From positions 971,001 through 1,035,000 of the forward strand of contig JACJZS010000002.1 in NCBI GenBank assembly GCA_020635515.1: DNA of 64,000 nt, in the 5' to 3' direction. The translations under genes and the position numbers were made by a program. Origin of the DNA: Flavobacteriales bacterium. Its GTDB lineage: Bacteria; Bacteroidota; Bacteroidia; Flavobacteriales; Weeksellaceae. Position 1 is the stretch's first letter, and every line of letters starts with the position of its first letter. The notes below the pieces were generated by a model that worked only from the letters and a program-made list of their open reading frames with translations, was not told the DNA's origin and did no database searches. This document shows positions 8,858 to 17,181 of the stretch, one piece after another.

Positions 8858-9853
8858 ATGTTATATAAAGAAAAATTTCATAGTTTAGATATAAGTAATT
8901 ATTCATTCCTAATTACTGGTGGAGCAGGTTTTATCGGTAGTAATTTACTTGAATATTTAGTAAAATACAACGCTGGTAAAGTTAGAATACTAGATAATCT
9001 ATCAAACGGATATTATGAAAATATAGAACCTTACTTAGAACTTGATAATGTAGAATTTATAGAAGGAGATATTTGTGATTTAGAAGTATGTAAAAATGCA
9101 GTAAAAGATATAGACTACGTAAGTCATCAAGCTGCTCTTGGTTCGGTTCCTCGCTCAATAGCAGATCCTATTACTTCAAATGAGGTTAATATATCAGGAT
9201 TTTTAAATATGTTGGTTGCAGTAAAAGATGCTCCAAACGTTAAAAAAATGGTATACGCAGCTTCTTCTTCCACTTATGGAGATAGCAAAGCTCTACCAAA
9301 AGTAGAAGGCGTAGAAGGCAAACCGATTTCTCCTTATGCCGTAACAAAAGCTGTAAATGAGATGTATGCTGACGTATTTAGTAAAATTTATGGAGTACAT
9401 ACTATAGGGCTTAGGTATTTTAATATTTTCGGACCTAAACAAAATCCTGATAATCCTTATGCTGCGGTTATTCCTATTTTTTGCAAAGCATTTATAGATG
9501 GAAAAACACCAACAATTAATGGAGACGGACTTACTTCTAGAGATTTTACTTTTATAGAAAATGCAGTTCAAGCAAATATCCTTGCAATGTTAAACGAAGA
9601 AATTCATTCACACCAAGTTTATAATGTTGCTTGTGGAGAGCAAATTTCACTTAATGAAATGGTAGAACATTTAATTGAAATTAGCGGAAAAGAAATAGAA
9701 GCGAACTACGGACCAGAAAGAAAAGGAGATGTAAAACATTCTAAAGCATCAATAGATAAAATACAAACTCAATTGGGATACAATCCTAATTTTAAATTTA
9801 AGGACGGATTTCCTTTAGCGTACAAATGGTACGAGGAAATGTATAAAAAATAA
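8858..9853 (+). CDS. wbpP: NAD-dependent SDR epimerase, probable UDP-N-acetylglucosamine 4-epimerase (WbpP/TviC type)
   Basis: The 331-residue extended SDR enzyme has the Rossmann motif GGAGFIGS, a Ser catalytic region AASSSTYGDS and the YxxxK pair in SPYAVTKAVNE. HQAALGSVPRSIADPITSN and NVKKMVYAASSSTYGD are close to the WbpP/TviC group, which interconverts UDP-GlcNAc(A) and UDP-GalNAc(A) and tolerates N-acetylated substrates. It would feed surface glycan synthesis, although the polysaccharide genes of this window are about 44 kb away. UDP-glucose 4-epimerase (GalE) is the main alternative. rnz starts 14 bases downstream on the same strand. Confidence 0.8.
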   Translation: MLYKEKFHSLDISNYSFLITGGAGFIGSNLLEYLVKYNAGKVRILDNLSNGYYENIEPYLELDNVEFIEGDICDLEVCKNAVKDIDYVSHQAALGSVPRSIADPITSNEVNISGFLNMLVAVKDAPNVKKMVYAASSSTYGDSKALPKVEGVEGKPISPYAVTKAVNEMYADVFSKIYGVHTIGLRYFNIFGPKQNPDNPYAAVIPIFCKAFIDGKTPTINGDGLTSRDFTFIENAVQANILAMLNEEIHSHQVYNVACGEQISLNEMVEHLIEISGKEIEANYGPERKGDVKHSKASIDKIQTQLGYNPNFKFKDGFPLAYKWYEEMYKK

Positions 9854-9867
9854 TTTATTTACCAGAT

Positions 9868-10776
9868 ATGCAACTAACCATTCTCGGATACAATTCGGCT
9901 ATTCCTACTATGCACTCAAATCCAACTGCTCAGTATTTGAATATTCGAGAATCGGGAATTTTGATTGATTGCGGAGAGGGAACACAAGTTCAACTTAGAA
10001 AGGCAAAGATTAAGTTTAATTCCATTAATCAAATTTTTATTTCTCACCTTCATGGAGATCATGTTTTTGGTTTACCTGGATTTCTTTCTACTCTTGCACT
10101 TTTAGGAAGAACAACTTCACTTACTATTTATGGACCTAAAGGAATAAAAGAGTTTATTGAGAATCAATTAAAAGTTACACAATCTCGCCGTGAATATGAA
10201 CTAATTTTTATTGAACTTCATTCAACTCAGAGCGAACTAATTTTTGAAAATAAAAAGTTTGAAGTTTATACTATTCCTTTAAATCATAGAACTTATACCA
10301 ATGGTTATTTATTTAAAGAAAAACCTCTACAGAGAAATTTAAATATAGAAGCTATAAAGCACTATTCTGAAATTCAAACTTGTGATTATCAGAATATAAA
10401 AGATGGGAAAGATTTTATTCTTTCCGATGGATTTATAGTGAAAAATGAATCACTAACTTTTGACCCTCCTAAACCTAAATCGTATGCTTTTTGCTCAGAC
10501 ACCATGTACAACGAATCCATACTACCAATTATAAAAGAAGTTGATTTATTGTATCATGAAGCTACGTTTTTAGAAGAATTAAAAAAACTGGCATTTAAAA
10601 CAGGTCATTCTACAGCTTTAGAAGCAGGGAGTATTGCAAGCCAAGCAAATGTGAAAAAGTTAATCATCGGGCACTTTTCTAATCGCTATTTGGATTATAA
10701 TGTTCTTTTAGAGGAAGCGAAACAACAATTTAAAAATACAGAACTTCCTATTACCTTACAAACAATTGACATTTAG
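9868..10776 (+). CDS. rnz: Ribonuclease Z (tRNA 3' endonuclease)
   Basis: The 302-residue metallo-beta-lactamase protein has the zinc motif HLHGDHVFGLPG, an upstream GILIDCGEGTQVQLRK, the aspartate region FCSDTMYN and the late motifs KTGHSTALEAG and LIIGHFSNRYLD typical of RNase Z. It processes the 3' end of tRNA precursors. The long exosite insertion (residues ~140-200) is of the short-form bacterial type. It follows the epimerase by 14 bases; I see no functional link between the two. Confidence 0.93.
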   Translation: MQLTILGYNSAIPTMHSNPTAQYLNIRESGILIDCGEGTQVQLRKAKIKFNSINQIFISHLHGDHVFGLPGFLSTLALLGRTTSLTIYGPKGIKEFIENQLKVTQSRREYELIFIELHSTQSELIFENKKFEVYTIPLNHRTYTNGYLFKEKPLQRNLNIEAIKHYSEIQTCDYQNIKDGKDFILSDGFIVKNESLTFDPPKPKSYAFCSDTMYNESILPIIKEVDLLYHEATFLEELKKLAFKTGHSTALEAGSIASQANVKKLIIGHFSNRYLDYNVLLEEAKQQFKNTELPITLQTIDI

Positions 10777-10839
10777 AATTTAGTATTATCTATCTTACAA
10801 GTCTTAACTCTAGTTTTTCTCGATTATATATTTTATTTG

Positions 10840-10847
10840 TATTTTTG
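10840..10847 (+). promoter_or_regulatory. Candidate -7 promoter element of lipA
   Basis: TATTTTTG matches TAnnTTTG and ends 16 bases before the lipA ATG. The 87-bp gap between rnz and lipA is otherwise plain AT-rich sequence. Confidence 0.45.
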
Positions 10848-10863
10848 TGTTTAAAATAATTGT

Positions 10864-11721
10864 ATGTCAGAAGTAGCTGAACAGAGAAAACCAGAATGGA
10901 TTCGTGTAAAACTTCCTACGGGAAAAAACTATAGAGAGCTTCGGGGATTGGTAGACAAGTATAAATTAAATACCATATGCCAAAGTGGAAGTTGTCCTAA
11001 TATGGGAGAATGCTGGGGAGAAGGAACAGCAACTTTTATGATATTAGGAAATGTATGTACTCGTTCTTGTGGATTTTGTGGTGTAAAGACAGGAAAACCA
11101 TCAGAGGTAGATTGGGAAGAACCTGAAAAAGTTGCTCAATCCATAAAAAGAATGAAAATAAAACACGCCGTAATTACTTCTGTAGATAGAGATGATTTAA
11201 AAGATATGGGAAGTATTATTTGGGCGGAAACTGTAGATGCAGTTCGTAGAATCTCTCCAGGAACAACTATGGAAACACTGATTCCAGACTTTCAAGGAAT
11301 CACAAGACATTTGGATAGAATGATTAAAGTAAAACCTGAGGTAATATCCCATAACATGGAAACAGTTAAAAGATTAACTCGCGAAGTTCGTATTCAAGCA
11401 AAATACGAAAGAAGTTTAGATGTACTTAAATACTTAAAAGATAAAGGACAACATAGAACCAAAACAGGAATCATGCTCGGACTCGGAGAAAAAGAAGATG
11501 AAGTATTTGAAACCATATCCGATATTAGAAAAGCTGATGTAGATGTAATTACGATAGGTCAATATCTGCAACCAACAAAAAAACACTTAAACGTGAAGAG
11601 TTTCATTACTCCTGAGCAGTTCAAAAAATACGAAGATTTTTGTAATGAATTAGGATTTATTCACGTTGAAAGTGGACCGCTAGTTAGAAGTTCTTATCAC
11701 GCAGAAAAACACATACATTAA
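10864..11721 (+). CDS. lipA: Lipoyl synthase
   Basis: The 285-residue radical SAM enzyme has both iron-sulfur motifs: the auxiliary cluster set in CQSGSCPNMGECWG and the radical SAM CxxxCxxC in CTRSCGFC. The C-terminal GPLVRSSYHAEKH contains the conserved R-S-S-Y serine ligand. It inserts two sulfurs into octanoyl groups on lipoyl domains of 2-oxoacid dehydrogenases and the glycine cleavage H protein. The short length is normal for LipA. cinA follows six bases later, so the two are probably cotranscribed. Confidence 0.96.
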   Translation: MSEVAEQRKPEWIRVKLPTGKNYRELRGLVDKYKLNTICQSGSCPNMGECWGEGTATFMILGNVCTRSCGFCGVKTGKPSEVDWEEPEKVAQSIKRMKIKHAVITSVDRDDLKDMGSIIWAETVDAVRRISPGTTMETLIPDFQGITRHLDRMIKVKPEVISHNMETVKRLTREVRIQAKYERSLDVLKYLKDKGQHRTKTGIMLGLGEKEDEVFETISDIRKADVDVITIGQYLQPTKKHLNVKSFITPEQFKKYEDFCNELGFIHVESGPLVRSSYHAEKHIH

Positions 11722-11727
11722 TATCTT

Positions 11728-12975
11728 ATGAAATGTCATTTGGTAACTATTGGGAATGAAATTTTATCAGGATCTACCTTAGACACCAACTCTCATTTTA
11801 TTGCTCAAAAACTATTTGACATAGGAATTACGGTTGCTTTAAAAATAACTATTTCAGATGATAAAGAATCCATAGAGAACACTTTAAAAAATGGGTTAAA
11901 AAACGCAGAATTAGTTATTTATACAGGTGGTTTAGGACCTACAAAAGATGATATTACCAAAGAAACTATAACTCATTTTTTTAATGATAAACTGATTGAA
12001 AACAAGCAAGCATTAGAGCATATAGAACAACTTTTTGCAAAGAAAAACCGAGTAGTTAACGCAATAAATAAAAAACAAGCACTTGTTCCTTCTAGGAGCA
12101 AAGTAATCATCAATGAATATGGAACGGCTCCTTGTATGTGGATTCAAAAAGAAAATACCACTTTTATTTTTCTCCCAGGAGTTCCTTATGAAACCAAAAA
12201 CCTAATAAATACTCAAATAATTCCTTTACTAAAAAGTACGTATAAACTTCCGTACATTGTTTCTAATTTTGCATTAGTAACAGGCATTCCCGAAAGCATA
12301 CTTTCAGAGAAACTAAACGATTGGGAAAATAATTTGCATCATTCATTACAACTGGCATACCTACCAACAGGGAGCAGAATAAAAGTAAAACTAACTAAAT
12401 CGGGAGAAAATAAAGAAGCTATAGAGCAAGAAATTAGTACTGAATTAGCAAAATTAGAGTCTATTTTAAGTAGTTCTGTACTTTCTACTGACAGTAAAAA
12501 CCCAGAAGATTTATTAATTGAATTTTTAATCCAAAACAAAAAAACGGTTGCAGTTGCAGAAAGTTGCACAGGCGGAAAACTTGCATATAATTTTGTAAAA
12601 AATGCAGGAAGTTCGGCTTATTTTTTGGGAAGTATAACTTCGTATGCTACTAAAATCAAAAAAAATGTCTTGCATATTTCCGATGAAATTATAGAAAAAA
12701 ATACCGCGGTAAGCAAAGAATGTGCAGAGCAAATGGCAAAAAACATCGCTACACTTATGAAATCAGATTTAGGAATCTCTACCACAGGGATTGCAGGACC
12801 TGATTCTGATGAAAATAACACAGAGGTAGGAATAGCTTATGTTGGAATCTGTTTTAATGGAAAAACAGATTCAGAGAAATTCTTCTTGCCAAATATGAGT
12901 AGAGAAGAATTTATAATACAAATAACAAACCGAGCAATTGAATTTGCATACAAGAAAATTTCTTCTATAAATTAA
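11728..12975 (+). CDS. cinA: CinA-like competence/damage-inducible protein (nicotinamide mononucleotide deamidase family)
   Basis: The 415-residue protein has the two CinA domains in order: a MoaB/MogA-like N-terminal domain (VTIGNEILSGSTLDTNS, YTGGLGPTKDDITKE, LPGVPYE) and a C-terminal CinA domain (VAVAESCTGGKLAYNF, GITGIAGP-type STTGIAGPDSD). The C-terminal domain is an NMN deamidase in characterised members, recycling NMN to NaMN; the N-terminal domain is an ADP-ribose pyrophosphatase in some. Its 3' end overlaps the convergent pheT gene by four bases. Confidence 0.93.
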   Translation: MKCHLVTIGNEILSGSTLDTNSHFIAQKLFDIGITVALKITISDDKESIENTLKNGLKNAELVIYTGGLGPTKDDITKETITHFFNDKLIENKQALEHIEQLFAKKNRVVNAINKKQALVPSRSKVIINEYGTAPCMWIQKENTTFIFLPGVPYETKNLINTQIIPLLKSTYKLPYIVSNFALVTGIPESILSEKLNDWENNLHHSLQLAYLPTGSRIKVKLTKSGENKEAIEQEISTELAKLESILSSSVLSTDSKNPEDLLIEFLIQNKKTVAVAESCTGGKLAYNFVKNAGSSAYFLGSITSYATKIKKNVLHISDEIIEKNTAVSKECAEQMAKNIATLMKSDLGISTTGIAGPDSDENNTEVGIAYVGICFNGKTDSEKFFLPNMSREEFIIQITNRAIEFAYKKISSIN

Positions 12976-15377
12976 TTTCGAAGCTCAACATTATAATTTT
13001 TCTTAAGAGATTCTAATATTTTCTCCATTGCTTTGTCTATTACCTTATCTGTAAGTGTTTTAGATTCATCTTGTAAATAAAAACTTAAAGCATACGATTT
13101 TTTATTTTCTGGAATTTTATCTCCTTGGTATACATCAAAAAGTTGAACTTTTTTAAGTAAATTTTTCTCTGCCTTTAATGCTTCTTGTTGTAATTCTTTG
13201 TACGAAATTGTTTCATCTAGAATCAACGACAAATCTCTTTTAGAGGTAGGGAACTTAGCAATTTCTCTAAATTTTCTATTTGTATTTTTATGCTTTAATA
13301 CATTTTGGAAATTGATATTAGCAACATATACAGGAATCGAAATGTCTTTTTGTTTTGTTATTTTTTTATCTAAAACACCTAATTCTAATATGGTATCATC
13401 TTTTATTTTAAACTCTATAGCTTCTGAAAATAAGCCATTTTCACTGTATTTTTCATCAAAATTATCTATACCTGTTAAACTTAAAATTTGTTCTACCAGT
13501 CCTCGTAGTTCATAAAAACTAAACTGATTGGCTGGAGTTATCCAATTGGTTTCAGATGTATTTCCACAAACTGCAATGGTGAGTAAATCCGTTTCTGTAT
13601 ATTCTTTATTTATTTTCTCATAACTTTTTCCGTATTCAAACAGTCGAATTGAAGTTTGTTTTCTGTTTAAATTATAAGAAATGTTTTCCAATAAACCTCC
13701 TATCAAGTGATTTCGCATCATCGCCAAATCATTACTCAATGGATTGAGAAGTGTCACTTTATTTTCTACCTTTTCATCAATCGGGACTAACGAGTTATTT
13801 AAACATTCATAGTATCCGTTTGAGGTTAGAAGAGTTGCGATTTTATTTTCATAAATCAAACGCTCATTTTTACTCGTAACTATGTGTGAAAAGCTAATCT
13901 TTTCAGGCAATTCTACCGTATTGTAACCATAAATCCTTAAAATTTCTTCTATAACATCTACTTCTCTAGTTACATCAGCTCTGTAAGGTGGTATAGAAAG
14001 TTCTAAATTTTCATTGTAATCTGAAATGATTTCAATATCGAGTAGATTAAGTATCTTTTTAATCTCTTCTCTATGGATTTTATGTCCTAATAATTTGTCT
14101 ATTCTGTAGTATCTAAAAATTACGTTGTGGTTTTCTATAGGTTTTGGATAGATGTCTATAAGTTCTTGCTTCACTTCTGCATTTGCATACTCTTTAAGAA
14201 GTTCTACCGCATATTCCAATGCTTTTACGGTTATATTTGGGTCGCAACCACGCTCAAACCTAAAAGAAGAATCTGTATTTAATTGGTGTTGTTTTGATGT
14301 TTTTCTGATTGATACAGGATTAAAATAAGCGGATTCTAAAAGTATTGAAGTTGTAGTGTTTGAAACTCCAGATTCTTTTCCTCCAAAAATTCCTGCTAAA
14401 CACATCGGGTTATTATTTCCGTCTTTAATTAGCAATTCATTTCCATTTAATTCTCTTTCTACATTGTCTAACGTCGTGAATTTGGTTCCTTTTGATACTT
14501 TTCCAACTCGAACGGTATTTCCTTGTATTTTCTTTGCGTCAAAAGCATGAAGCGGTTGTCCAAAATGATGCAACACAAAATTAGTGATATCTACTACATT
14601 ATTAATTGGTTCTACATCTATGGATTTCAAATGATTTTTAATCCAATTAGGAGATTCTTTTACTTGGATATTTTCTAAGTAAATTACAGAATATCTTTTA
14701 CATAAATCTTTTTCTTCAATCTCAACTTTAAATATTTCTTCTTTTGAGTTTGACTCTAGTTTTTGAGTTTCTGGTTCTATAAATTCAGCAGGGTTTTTCT
14801 TGAATTTAAGTGCTGCAAATAAATCTCTTGCAACACCAAGGTGCGACATCGCATCAGAACGATTAGGAGTAAGACCAATTTCAAAAATATAATCCTCTTG
14901 CACATCGTAAACCTCACTCAAAGGTGTTCCTACTTGCAAAGAATCATCAAGAATCATAATTCCTGAATTATCTTCTCCTAAGCTTAATTCTACTTCTGAA
15001 CACAACATTCCATAAGATTCTTCTCCACGAATCTTGGATTTCTTTATAGTAAATGAACTGTCACCAGAATGAATTTCAGTTCCTACAGTAGCTAAAACAA
15101 CTTTTTGGTCTTTCTGTACATTGGGAGCTCCACAAACTACTTTTAGGGTTTCTGTATCTGAAATCTTGATTTGAGTAAGTTTAAGTTTATCTGCGTTTGG
15201 GTGTTTGTCTACTTCTAGCACTTCTCCTACTACAAAACCCTTTAATCCTCCTTTTATACTTTCAAATTTTTCAACGGATTCTACTTCTAAACCAATATCT
15301 GTAAGTATCACAGATATTTGCTCTGAAGGTAAATCTGTTTTTAGAAATCTTTTTAACCAATTATAGCTGATTTTCAT
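12972..15377 (-). CDS. pheT: Phenylalanine--tRNA ligase beta subunit
   Basis: The 801-residue protein matches the PheT architecture: N-terminal MKISYNWLKRFL, a tRNA-binding OB domain (VVGEVLEVDKHPNADKLKL, VVCGAPNV), B3/B4 editing domains (NVVDITNFVLHHFGQPLHAFD), B5 (PPYRADVTREVDVIEEI) and the anticodon-binding C-terminal domain (FPTSKRDLSLILD). It pairs with PheS, which is elsewhere, to charge tRNA-Phe. A TAACTTTG promoter motif is about 37 bases upstream. It converges on cinA with a four-base overlap. Confidence 0.96.
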   Translation of the reverse strand: MKISYNWLKRFLKTDLPSEQISVILTDIGLEVESVEKFESIKGGLKGFVVGEVLEVDKHPNADKLKLTQIKISDTETLKVVCGAPNVQKDQKVVLATVGTEIHSGDSSFTIKKSKIRGEESYGMLCSEVELSLGEDNSGIMILDDSLQVGTPLSEVYDVQEDYIFEIGLTPNRSDAMSHLGVARDLFAALKFKKNPAEFIEPETQKLESNSKEEIFKVEIEEKDLCKRYSVIYLENIQVKESPNWIKNHLKSIDVEPINNVVDITNFVLHHFGQPLHAFDAKKIQGNTVRVGKVSKGTKFTTLDNVERELNGNELLIKDGNNNPMCLAGIFGGKESGVSNTTTSILLESAYFNPVSIRKTSKQHQLNTDSSFRFERGCDPNITVKALEYAVELLKEYANAEVKQELIDIYPKPIENHNVIFRYYRIDKLLGHKIHREEIKKILNLLDIEIISDYNENLELSIPPYRADVTREVDVIEEILRIYGYNTVELPEKISFSHIVTSKNERLIYENKIATLLTSNGYYECLNNSLVPIDEKVENKVTLLNPLSNDLAMMRNHLIGGLLENISYNLNRKQTSIRLFEYGKSYEKINKEYTETDLLTIAVCGNTSETNWITPANQFSFYELRGLVEQILSLTGIDNFDEKYSENGLFSEAIEFKIKDDTILELGVLDKKITKQKDISIPVYVANINFQNVLKHKNTNRKFREIAKFPTSKRDLSLILDETISYKELQQEALKAEKNLLKKVQLFDVYQGDKIPENKKSYALSFYLQDESKTLTDKVIDKAMEKILESLKKNYNVELRN

Positions 15378-15413
15378 TGTAACTATTTTCTATTGCACTT
15401 TTATAAACTGATG

Positions 15414-15421
15414 CAAAGTTA
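15414..15421 (-). promoter_or_regulatory. Candidate -7 promoter element of pheT
   Basis: On the - strand this reads TAACTTTG followed by C, the full extended consensus TAnnTTTGC. It lies about 37 bases upstream of the pheT ATG. Confidence 0.5.
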
Positions 15422-15498
15422 TATAATTGTTTTTATTTAGAACTTAGATTCCTCTTATTTTTTCTTTTCCACTTTTGGTATGTAGAATAATTTTATTT

Positions 15499-15990
15499 TT
15501 ATTGATTAACGCTTTTCCATTTTTTTATTTCATCAATATATTTATGATTTATACGTTTTTTTGAATACTCAAATCGAGTACTGTCAAAAATAGTTCCGAA
15601 TCTAAAATTAGTAAAATACGTTACTTGGTTATTATAAGGATTTATTATAAATAACGAATCATAAGAGTTCCCACAATAATCATCTGAATATTCTCTGAAC
15701 TTATATAGTATTATTTTATTAACTCTTTGCGAGTTAATAAAATAATACGTGTGATATTTTCCACATTCAGGATTCGATAAAGATTTAATTCCGATTACTT
15801 TTTCATTCTCGACATACGCATAGGTTGGATGTAAAAAATCTCCATCAAAAAGGATTTTATCAGAATTCGATACATAGTTATCAAATTCTGAAATATTTTT
15901 ATTAATATAATAGTTGCGGAAAATCAAAAGGAAAATCAAAAAAATAGATAATGCTATAAAAATTGTTTTTTGAGGAATTTTTAACAACAT
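15499..15990 (-). CDS. Hypothetical membrane-anchored protein
   Basis: I choose the ATG at 15990 (163 residues); the frame can be extended by four codons to a TTG at 16002 but there is no reason to prefer that. One N-terminal transmembrane segment (IFIALSIFLIFLLIF) is followed by a soluble domain of about 135 residues with aromatic-rich beta-type sequence and three cysteines (NPECGKYHTYY, YSDDYCGNSY). The topology suggests the soluble part faces the periplasm. I do not recognise a family. It starts 14 bases after the dnaN stop and is probably transcribed with dnaN. Confidence 0.7.
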   Translation of the reverse strand: MLLKIPQKTIFIALSIFLIFLLIFRNYYINKNISEFDNYVSNSDKILFDGDFLHPTYAYVENEKVIGIKSLSNPECGKYHTYYFINSQRVNKIILYKFREYSDDYCGNSYDSLFIINPYNNQVTYFTNFRFGTIFDSTRFEYSKKRINHKYIDEIKKWKSVNQ

Positions 15991-16004
15991 TTCTCTACAC
16001 AAAA

Positions 16005-17114
16005 CTACGCCATTACAGGCATTACAAGCATCAAAATTTCTTGATTTTCTTCTAATCCGTCTATTGGTTTTATGATTCCTGCTCTGTTTGGTGCAGACAT
16101 TTCCAACGTCAAATCCTCTGAATCTAAATGAGATAACATTTCTAATAAGAATTTAGAATTAAATCCAATGGTAATGTCTTCTCCTGAGTAATCACATGGA
16201 AGCACCATATCTGCTTTGTTATTGAAACTGGTATCTTCTGCAGAAATTCTCATGCTATTACCTTGAATGCTTAAACGAACCTGATGCGTAGATTTGTTTG
16301 CAAAGAAACTTGCTCGTTTTACAGCATTAGAAAAAACAGAAGTATTTATGGTAAGTACATTTGGATTTTCAGTAGGAATTACAGCATTGTAGTTAGGATA
16401 TTTTCCGTCTATAAGTCTGCATATCCAAATGGTGTTTTTATGTGTAAACTTAGCATTAGTTTGGTTAAACTCAATTTTTACTTGCTCTTCTGAATCAGCC
16501 AAAGAATTACGTAAAAGATTTAGAGGTTTTTTAGGAATAATTAAATCAATTGGCTCTTCTGAAGTGATGTCATTTATAGAGTATTTTACTAATCTGTGAG
16601 CATCGGTTGCTACAATATTGCACTGTTGATCGTTTATTTGAAAAAGAACACCTGTCATAATTGGACGAATGGCATCGTTTCCTGTAGCAAAAATGGTTTT
16701 ATTTATTGCATTTGAAAGCACACCTCCTGTAAATACCACTTCTGATGAATCATAAATTTCGGGGATAGAAGGGTAAATTTCGGTATCATCTAAATTGATG
16801 AAATAATTATCGGTTTCGTCAATAATTTCCAAAATAGAATCCTGTTTTTTGAAAGTAAGAGGTTGCTCACTAAATGTTTTTAATACTTCTAATAGCATTT
16901 TAGCAGGAACAGCAAGCTTTCCTTCATCTTGTGACTCTACAGAAATAGAGGTTTGTAAAGTGGTCTCTGCATCAGAACCTGTTATTGTTAATTCTCCATC
17001 AGAAAGTTCAAATAAGAAATTTTCTAATATAGACATTGTAGGATTGTTTATAATTACGCTTCCTACTAATTGTAAGGCTTTTAGAAGTTCTCCACTAGAA
17101 ACAATAAATCTCAT
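16005..17114 (-). CDS. dnaN: DNA polymerase III beta subunit (sliding clamp)
   Basis: The 369-residue protein shows the three repeated clamp domains: N-terminal MRFIVSSGELLKALQLVGSV, central VATDAHRLVKYS and C-terminal GFNSKFLLEMLSHL, with the closing LMLVMPVMA forming the last strand. DnaN encircles DNA and tethers polymerase III and other clamp-binding proteins. A TATATTTG promoter motif lies 19 bases upstream. As in many Bacteroidota it is not next to dnaA in this window. Confidence 0.97.
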   Translation of the reverse strand: MRFIVSSGELLKALQLVGSVIINNPTMSILENFLFELSDGELTITGSDAETTLQTSISVESQDEGKLAVPAKMLLEVLKTFSEQPLTFKKQDSILEIIDETDNYFINLDDTEIYPSIPEIYDSSEVVFTGGVLSNAINKTIFATGNDAIRPIMTGVLFQINDQQCNIVATDAHRLVKYSINDITSEEPIDLIIPKKPLNLLRNSLADSEEQVKIEFNQTNAKFTHKNTIWICRLIDGKYPNYNAVIPTENPNVLTINTSVFSNAVKRASFFANKSTHQVRLSIQGNSMRISAEDTSFNNKADMVLPCDYSGEDITIGFNSKFLLEMLSHLDSEDLTLEMSAPNRAGIIKPIDGLEENQEILMLVMPVMA

Positions 17115-17132
17115 ACTTTAAATTTTAATTGG

Positions 17133-17140
17133 CAAATATA
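17133..17140 (-). promoter_or_regulatory. Candidate -7 promoter element of dnaN
   Basis: On the - strand this is TATATTTG followed by C, matching TAnnTTTGC, 18 bases before the dnaN ATG. Confidence 0.55.
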
Positions 17141-17181
17141 CTTAATTTATTAGGTTTTATTTTTGATTATTTAGATAAAAA